A stretch of DNA of 64,000 bases from Laguncularia racemosa. Its lineage: Eukaryota > Streptophyta > Magnoliopsida > Myrtales > Combretaceae. The stretch covers positions 4,278,001 through 4,342,000 of the forward strand of contig JBBMOL010000012.1 of assembly GCA_037954665.1 (NCBI GenBank), given 5' to 3'. This document shows, in pieces, positions 56,238-64,000 of the stretch. Below the pieces are notes generated by a model. It had not been told where the DNA came from and made no database searches. It saw only the letters and a program-made list of their open reading frames with translations. Positions within the stretch are counted from its first letter, which is position 1. Every line of letters starts with the position of its first letter. Both the position numbers and the translations under genes were made by a program.

Positions 56238-56583
56238 TGTTATGATCCCGAGGGCTGCGTGTCCTATTTTATATGTGTACAAGGGCCGTGAGAAGAAATA
56301 ATGTAGCTGCCAAGTATTTTTAGTATTAGCTGTTCTTTCTTGTATTCTTGTATATGCTTTATGCTTGTACTTTAGAACTTGTATAGTTTGTTCTAGAAGC
56401 TTCTAGATGTTTATAATAGGCCTATAAATAGACCTGGTGGGGGGAGTGCAGGACATTCTGGACATATCTTGTATAGTTTGAGAGCAAATATTACACTCTT
56501 AAAGTGTCATAGCTGGCACCTGATGTACAGTTTACCATTTATATCTATAAAATATCCCTTAGAAGAAATCCCCAGATTTAACA
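56238..56583 (+). repeat. 5' LTR of the gypsy element
   Basis: It starts TGTTATGATCCCGAGGGCTG and ends AGATTTAACA, so the ends form the usual TGTTA/TAACA inverted pair. It contains a TATA-like CCTATAAATAGACC. With no second LTR, boundaries rest on the ends alone. Confidence 0.7.
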
Positions 56584-58100
56584 ATTTGTTGCCACCAAAG
56601 GTTGTGCGTGCTTGATAATGACGAATGGAAGCACGTGTAGGTTCAGTGGAGAAAACAGTATCAGATTTGACTAGTGAGCTGCATGAAACGGAGCAATCGG
56701 TGAGAAATCTTACATATGAGCTTCAATCTTCAATTGTGGACCTTCAATTGCTGTTATCAAAAGTTGCTTGATAGAATTCAACTCGTGATGAACAAATTTA
56801 ATCGCTCAAGAACAGATGCAAACCTTATTGCAAGTTCGATCCGCAACAGGACATCGTATTTTCGATCATATGATGATTCTTCCGATCGTCTTAGAGCTAT
56901 TTCTACTGGCCGTAATAGGGTTTCCCATCGTGAAGCTCACAATGCAACCTCACGAGTGCATGCGGCATCCGCTCTCACGACTAACCTCTTCGTCCTCACA
57001 GTGATCGAGCTAGGTATAACGCTTAAATTGAGGCTTGTGGCTCACGTGGAGGTCGAGATCTTACTTGCGGCTATGTTAATCGACATAATGTTTCGGTAAG
57101 AGATAATGCTGTTGCTCGTACAGGAGATCGACAAGGCACTCTTGCAGGTGATCGCTATACCATTCAACGCTGAGGTGATGATTCTGACTGTCATCCTTCA
57201 GGTGCTCTACATAATGTTCGAGCTGTAGATCGGAATGTTATTCAGCATACACATCCTATTAGTACTACTTGCCATCATACTAACCTTGACAAGTAAACTA
57301 GTTGTTCTAATGTATTCCAATTCGGTGATATGGACCACCATAGATTAATTGCTATGTGTATGCAAGGCAAGGCTATACTATACATAATCTTTTCATAGAC
57401 GCTATCAACTTCTTGAGCGGTGTACTTTTTGTTCATAAATTCCTCTTTTTAATAAGATTTCAGCCTCCAATCCTTATGTAAGTTTGTCAAGTCAACAATA
57501 GACTTCCAACTGTTGAACAATATGTGGATGAATTTAAGGCTCTCTCTTCATAAGTATTTTGGTTTTGGTATCACAACGGCTTAGATATATTTCTTTGTGC
57601 TTTAGCTCCTCGAGCATTGGAGTTCCTACAATGTCGAAAAGGAATTTAATTTGGGAATTTTATTGTCATCTAACATGAGAAAAACTTGATACTTCGCGTC
57701 CAACTAGATTTAATGCTTCTTCTCAAGCTCCACCGTCCTTCACATCACTGGTTGCGAGTGCTTAACCTCATTTTCAGGGTCGGCAGCAATGTTATGGCAA
57801 TGTGGAGAATGCCAGTAATGTTTCTAACTCTAATCCTCCTTCTTACAATGCTTTAAAGACCTATGTTTAATGCTCGTGCTAAAATAAATGTTGGTTCAAT
57901 TGATGAAAGCTCTAAAATAGAGGTACTAAAACCGAAAGCAAACTTCTTATGTCGAATTTATTTATAGGAACAACAAAGGTTTCTGCTTTTAAGTGTGATC
58001 AACCTTTTACTCCTCGACATGTATGCCCTAACAAATCTTTACGTGTTATTATTTTAGAGGATGATGTGGACTTGTAGAGTATGATGAGGAGGAATAGGTA
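56584..58100 (+). pseudogene. gypsy gag relic with zinc finger
   Basis: The start is at about 56623 (MEARVGSVEKTVSDLTSELH), a pattern common at the start of plant gypsy gags. A later frame (56716-57099) gives MNKFNRSRTDANLIASSIRN. The zinc finger at about 57980-58030 reads FKCDQPFTPRHVCPNKSLRV, in place of the usual CxxC-HxxC form. It is broken into several frames. Confidence 0.7.
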
Positions 58101-58229
58101 GATGTGGAGCCAGCTAGCATCGTCGTTATGGAGGGTGATATAGCAGCTGATGTTCGTAAGGGTTTAGAGCTCCCTTTGCTAGCTAGCAATTAGTAGGTTG
58201 AATGGGCCGAGAACTATGAAGCTAAGAGG

Positions 58230-59945
58230 CACACTCTCATCTACACCTATCTTGATTCTTATTGATAGTGGTGAGACCACAAGAGCCACAATTTTATTTC
58301 AAAGATTTTGGTAGAGAGAATAAAGTTACTTTTTGTTGCTACTCCATCTTTTAAAATTCAATTGGGTGATGGTCTTTATTGTAGTGGTAAGTGGTGTGAT
58401 TTATCATTTTCTATGGATAACATAACTACTATGGTTTCTTGTTATATTTTGGAGCTTAGTGGAGTGAATTTGATATTGGGGGTTGCATGTTTGCAAACTT
58501 TAAGAGAGGCCTAGTTTGATTGGAAGTTAATGACTGAAAATTTGGGGCTTTAATGGTGAATATCTATTGAAAGGAAACCTTATGCTTTATAAATCTCCAA
58601 CTTCTTATAAACCTGTACGTAAATATGTTGATTTGGGGTTTTGTTATCTTGTCTAGCTTATGGTTTCTTTACTGTTTCGTGTGGGGATGATGTTGTCCAC
58701 CCATATATTTCGGCTTTAATGAGGAAGTTTGATGTTGTTTTCACTGAAAACTTGTGTTACCACCTTTTAGGGCTTTGAACCATAGGATACCACACGAGGA
58801 AGGACTTAGACCCATTAATGTTAGGCCATATAGGTACGCACAAGTGAAAAAAAAAAAAAAAAAGAAGAAGTGAAATTGAGCATCTTATGAAGGAAATGCT
58901 TGCTGTATGTATAATTAGAGTGAGTTCTAGTCCTTTCTCTAGTCTGATCATTCTCATGAAAATGAAAGATGACTCAACAATTTTGTATTGATTATAGAGC
59001 CTTAAATGATGTTATAATTTTGGATGGAGTATCCTATTTAGGTCATTGAAGTGTTGTTAGACAAGTTATATAGTGCTATGGTTTTTTTTTTAAGATTGAC
59101 CTTAAGGTTGGATATCACTCCAGGTTGTAATTGAGGATATTTCTAAGACAACCTTTTGGACTCACCAAGGGCACTACGGGTTCTATATTATGCCTTTTAG
59201 GCTAACTATGTGCCTAACTACTTTTCAAGCCATAATCTATTATATATTTAGACCTCATTTTAGACATTTCACATTGGCAAATTTTTATGAGATACTCATT
59301 TACAATGCTAATTTGGTTGCACATTGGTCTTATTTATGGGTGGCCTTGGCTATATTGATATTGAATCAATTTTTGTGCACCTTTAGCTAGAGTTTCTTGA
59401 ATACCTTGGACATATTGTATCAAGTATTCGGGTGAGCATAGGTCATAATAAAGTAAAGAGTGTACTAAAATGGCCAACTACTTCTTCAACTATAGGGTTA
59501 AGAGGATGTCTTGGCTTATTTGGCTATTACAAGAAATTTATTAAGAATCATGGCAAGATTGATGACCTTTGATAGACCCACTCAAGAAAAATGCTTTTGT
59601 TTGGAGATCTGAAGCTGAAAATGCTTTTTTTCTATTAAAGCAGGCTTTGAGTTAAGCTCTAATTCTCTATATACTGAAATTTGAGCAACCATTTGTTTTG
59701 AAATGTGACACTTTAGGTTGTGGTTTGGAAACAATTTTGTGGCAAGGGAATAAGCCAATTGCACATTTTAGTAAAGCCTTATTTGACAAAACGTTTTCTA
59801 AATCAATTTATGAGAAGGATCTTATGGCTTTGGTTTTGACTATAAATCACTGGAGACCTCATCTTTTGGGTCAAAAATTAATTGTGAAGACCAATTATAG
59901 GTCATTGAAACTTAGCCTTAAGAGGAGATGGAAAGTAAAAAAATA
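58230..59945 (+). pseudogene. gypsy protease, RT and RNase H relic
   Basis: Protease lies at about 58240 (ILILIDSGETT, compare the usual LIDSGATHNF). Reverse transcriptase begins at about 58780-58990 (LMKEMLAVCIIRVSSSPFSS) and continues at 59085 (FKIDLKVGYHS, then a frame break) and 59190 (MPFRLTMCLTTFQAII). The linker after reverse transcriptase lies at about 59390-59560 (GLRGCLGLFGYYKKFIKNHG). RNase H lies at 59698-59946 (KCDTLGCGLETILWQGNKPI, later SKSIYEKDLMALVLTI). The YxDD box is not intact in any frame I read. Poly-A interruptions and stops are frequent. Confidence 0.8.
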
Positions 59946-62140
59946 ATAAATATATTTTTATTTTCTTTTGATTCGACTAAACCAAATGATAGGAGAGGAG
60001 GTCGTGATAAGGTTGAGAGCTTGCTTGACTCAGTCCTTGAGTGAGACTTGTGTGTCCTATTACATTACTTAAGTTTGTTGTGGAACTGTGCATTATATTG
60101 AAAGTATGAAACTCTTTAAAATCTAGACCAAAGTGGTATTATTTTCTTTAGTCTTGCATTGAACTAGATAACAATGTGTTGATGGCATCTGATTGATTGC
60201 ATTGTATACAAATTAATGATAACTCTTCTTGTTCTATGATGGTATAACATGAGTCTTTTTTCATTTACTAAGTATGTGGTTTCAATCACACTCTCATAAT
60301 GTCTCTTGTAGGGGAAAAAAAAAAAAAGAGAAGACAAGGAAACCATACTCGGAAATAAAGGAAGGGAAGGAAAAATAATTAAGATTAGTAAGTTTATAAT
60401 AATTATAATAAGACCCTCAAGATCTTAGGAGACCTACACAAATTGTGTTATGATATTTAGTCATTTTCTTGAAGTATAAGCGTTTTTTTACTTTATTTAC
60501 TATCTATTTATTGAAATACTTTAGAATACACACACACATACATACATACAGTGATCTATTACAGCTGAAGTATATTTCAAGGCATGACACTTATTTTTTT
60601 TCTCTTTCAACTATATCTTGCAAATAACATTAGACATGCATCTCAAAATAGGTCACTTCATATAAAATTTTAAATCAAAACAATTTCTGATGAGATAATT
60701 AATTTTATAATGGAAGTGTTTGAACTATCATTTTTTTTCCTCCATTTTGATACCCAAAATTTTATTTATTTTTTTAATTTCGTACCTCTAGTTTTCAAAG
60801 AGAGACAAATAATTGACTCCAACATAATGGTGATTATTAGATAATGACCATAGAAGTGCTTACACTTTATATCTTCTGTATTTTGGTGAGTAAACCTTAT
60901 TTTTCTTTTAGTGCGTTAATATTTTGAAAGAAATAAGTTAAGAAAAGTGAAAAGATTGAGAAAAAGAAAACTACTATTAGGAAAAGGGAAATTAAGAAAA
61001 GAAAGAAAGAATAGGAAAAAAAAATCACAGTGAAGAGAAAGTTAGAAAAATATGGGAAAGCACATCAAACTTTAAACCATAATCACTCACAAACTTATGA
61101 TTTGTACTAAAACTTAAAAGTTGGAAAATTATACTTTTAATTATCAATATTTCCTATTTTTCTATTTAAGTTTTTAATTATTTTTCTTTTTTTGTTTTTT
61201 AATTCAAGTTCCATTAATTAAATTAATTTTTTCATTAATACGTGGCAATCCTTAATTGGTTTATGACAATTAATTTAAATAAATAATAAATACATATTAT
61301 TTAAAAATAATAATAAAAAGTTCAAAAAAAATAAAAATAAATAAAATTCAGCATTTCCATCGACCACCATTGCCAACCTCTTAAATCTGAAACTATAACC
61401 ACATAAACTACCTTTTCCCACAAAAGAACGCAACCTTCCTCTCCAATTAGTAAGAGCCCTCCCAATGCAAGGTGCTTGACACACCCTCTAATTGGAGTTA
61501 TTAAAAAAGTTGGGGTCTTTAGTTAAGGACCTCAAAAAGTTAGTACTTTATTTTTTTTATTTGTTTTTAGTATTAGATTAGTTTAAATGTTATATTAAGG
61601 ATCTCATAAATAAGATAAATAAATCTTTAAAACATCTATTTAAGAACCTTATGAATAAAGTTGAGATATCATTAAGAAAAAGAGTTTATTAGGATGTTCA
61701 CATGGTATATAAGGATTTTAAATGGGGCCATTAACATTAAAAATAGTCTAATAACGTCTAATTAATTAATCTTAATATTTAAACTTTGTTATATTCCTTT
61801 TACCAAGACATAAAAAGAAGTAATAAATAAAAAGAAAAAGTTAGAAATAATAAATTAAACAAAAAATTGGAGGTGGAATCGGGAAGATGTCCTTCCCCTG
61901 ACCTCTTCGTCGCCATTGTTAGCCCAGCTTGTGTTGATGGTGCGCGTCTAAGGTTTTGCTCAATACCCATTTTTTATTTTTTTTTATTTTTTTTATTTTT
62001 TTTACTTATGTCTTGTTAGGGTTAAAAGTTCCTTACTTTCTTACTTCTTTTGTTCGTTTTTGCTATGAAATCAAGACCTGGTTTGGATTTTTTAATTTAA
62101 TTTAATTTTTAATGAAAGATTGTAACTTTATAATTGTAGA
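59946..62140. other. AT-rich intergenic region, no gene recognised
   Basis: It contains homopolymers, an (AC)n/(CATA)n patch at about 60520-60550 and a GC-richer pocket at about 61870-61960, with only short open frames. No domain or repeat partner was recognised. Confidence 0.5.
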
Positions 62141-63470
62141 TGATGATTTCAATTGGACTAGTTATATAAGTATCATACAGATACCACATTGTATATAACT
62201 TTAGAGAAATGATGTAGAGATGATACGTGATAAGATGACTAGAAAAAAAATGGTATGGAAGAGGAATGATTAGAAGTCTTAAACTCACAAGTAATAGATA
62301 AGGGAGCTAAAGGGACCTTAAGTATCAACCTTAAAGTTCTTGAACAATTGAGAACTTTTTTTTACCTAAATTCTTGTTTAATCCGTGAGAGCAAAGACTT
62401 CATAGTAAAACACTGTTTCTTTGATATCTCAAATCTTAAATGAGAAGGAATAGTTGAATATTTATAGGTTCTTGACCCTAATAATATCCATTGAATCATC
62501 TTAGTGATCAATAGATGAAAGAGTATACTCATTTTAAGGTTATCCTAATAAGCTTGTAAAGGACTTAAGGCCAATCCCATCTCCAGGAGTGCAAGAGCTT
62601 ACTTGAGAAAGGTTAGAGGAGGATGGATTGGTCTAACAATCCCTATTCGGAGCTCACTAATCTAATTCTCCTTAATTTATCCTAATAGATAGATCGAACT
62701 CATTAAGTTTCGTCACCTAACCCAATGAGACAAGCCAAATAATTAATGATTTATGGAACTAGAGATTCTGAGTTTGATCCTTAGTAGAGTTGCCAAAATG
62801 TAAATGAAGAGTTCTAGTTAAAGTAATCACATGAGTATTACATGGGTACTATATTGCACATGACTTCAAAGAAGTGATGTGAAAATGGCACATAATGGGA
62901 TGACTAGGGAGAAAAGAGGAATCAGCAATCTTGGGAGTCTCGAACGTACAAGTGATAGATAAGAGAGTTAAGGAGAGCTCAACCATTAGCCTTGCAATTC
63001 TTGAGTAATTGAAATTATTCTTTGCTTGAAGTCTTGTTTGATCCTTGAGAGCAAACACTTCATAGTGGAACACCTTTTCTCTAATCTCTTGAATTTTCTA
63101 AAATGAGGAGGAATAACTAAGTATTTTTATGCTCTTGACCCTAATGACATCCATCAAATCACTTTAGTGATTAACAACTGAGATCGAGTATGCTTGTTTC
63201 AAAGTTATCCTAATGTGCTTGTAAAGGGCTTAAGGCTAATAGTCTTCTCCATGACCACATGAGCTTACTTCAAAAAAGCTGAAGATAAATGGACTTATCC
63301 AACAATCTTTGTTCCGAACTTACCAAACAAATTTTCTCTAAGTTATCCCAATAGATAGACTAAACTCATTAGGCTCTATTTTCTAACTTAATGAGTCAAG
63401 CCAAATAACTAATATTCTATGGAACCAGAGATTTTGGGTTTAATCTCTAGTGGTGTCATCAAAATGTAAA
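62141..63470. repeat. Degenerate ~665-bp tandem duplication
   Basis: GATGACTAGAAAA at 62234 recurs as GATGACTAGGGAG at 62899 (offset 665). GGTTATCCTAATAAGCTTGT at about 62540 recurs as AGTTATCCTAATGTGCTTGT near 63205. GTTGCCAAAATGTAAATG at about 62790 recurs as GTCATCAAAATGTAAAAG near 63455. The copies are clearly diverged. A third, weaker partial copy seems to follow to about 63600. Confidence 0.85.
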
Positions 63471-63600
63471 AGTATGGTTTTTTAAAAAATATCATGTGTA
63501 TGCAGCATGTGTCTATACACTTTATGTGAATAGAATAACAAGTTAGTGTTGTGATAGAATGATCATTAATCTAGAGAGAGAAGGATGATTTACGGAGGGA

Positions 63601-64000
63601 TTAGAAAGGAAAGATAGGCAATCTTAGCAAGTATAAGGTTTAAGTGGCAGGTACATTAGAGGGGTTAGGGTTCCATTCAAAGCCCCCTCCTATAGGTTGT
63701 ATACACATATACTTATAATGAGAAACAAGCAATTATTATCGTTAGATCTTATGGAAAATTAGCAGACAAAATTAATTAGGGTTTAGTAACCTTAATGGGC
63801 TAAATAAAGAAGAGTGAAGCCTAATTATATATAACAAAACCTAGATGACACCTAAGTCTATGGAGAAAGGTTAAAAATGTGTGAGATAATTTTCATGGAC
63901 CCTATCCTAGGCCCACTAATTCAAAACTCTCTAAATCATCCCAAATTAGGTTTAATTATCTTGATCCAATTACTAATCCAAATAATTAGCTTAAGCATAA
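63601..64000. other. AT-rich window end, nothing recognised
   Basis: There is no open frame or repeat that I can support. Confidence 0.5.

Larger units (their letters stand above)
56238..59945 (+). mobile_element. Ty3/gypsy element lacking its 3' LTR
   Basis: A 5' LTR (56238-56583) is followed by gag, a zinc finger, protease, reverse transcriptase and RNase H in gypsy order, with many stops and frameshifts. Similarity ends near 59945 inside or just after RNase H, and neither integrase nor a 3' LTR follows, so the 3' part is missing. Confidence 0.85.

Overview
The window is eukaryotic nuclear DNA from a flowering plant, most likely a eudicot. It is AT-rich, it has long GT-AG introns, and plant Ty1/copia, Ty3/gypsy and L1-type LINE relics fill most of the non-genic space. 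One gene is an intronless pentatricopeptide-repeat (PPR) gene and the other is a 20-exon WDR11-like gene with its usual plant exon content. I cannot name the species. I found no tRNA, rRNA, CRISPR array or bacterial-type operon, and no undescribed defence or metabolic system.

Layout. 1-2184: AT-rich intergenic DNA with one GC-richer pocket. 2185-7755: decayed minus-strand copia element with both LTRs, a duplicated reverse-transcriptase core and a 41-C homopolymer. 8061-8325: Tourist-like MITE. 8649-9111: copy of a dispersed repeat. 9228-10811: intact PPR gene (plus strand). 11107-11348: a 121-bp tandem duplication. 11922-12455: unrecognised coding-like fragment. 12950-17090: broken L1 LINE (plus). 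17091-22670: AT-rich DNA with a MITE-like element and a small LURP-one-related-like relic. 22670-25500: broken minus-strand LINE holding a Mutator-like MITE with a 10-bp target duplication. 26431-55340: WDR11-like gene (plus). 56238-59945: gypsy element with a 5' LTR and no 3' LTR. 59946-64000: AT-rich DNA with a degenerate ~665-bp tandem duplication.

The WDR11-like gene is the main result. I joined 20 exons by hand at GT-AG sites. They give one uninterrupted reading frame of 4044 nt (1347 residues plus stop), with every exon phase consistent. Intron 8 is about 11.7 kb because it holds a minus-strand copia element (32374-41388, perfect 5-bp target duplication CAATA). Inside that copia sit a plus-strand copia (33575-37455, target duplication AATTT), a LINE 3' fragment in its 3' LTR, and a MITE. 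Intron 10 holds a short LINE relic and a truncated copia. Intron 18 holds a tandem array whose units repeat the exon-18 donor context.

The two real genes are neighbours on the same strand with no evident functional link. The PPR protein should act on organellar RNA. The WDR11-like protein belongs to a family that, in animals, works in capture of endosome-derived vesicles at the trans-Golgi network. Short tandem duplications (roughly 50, 121, 131, 250-300, 535 and 665 bp) recur across the window.
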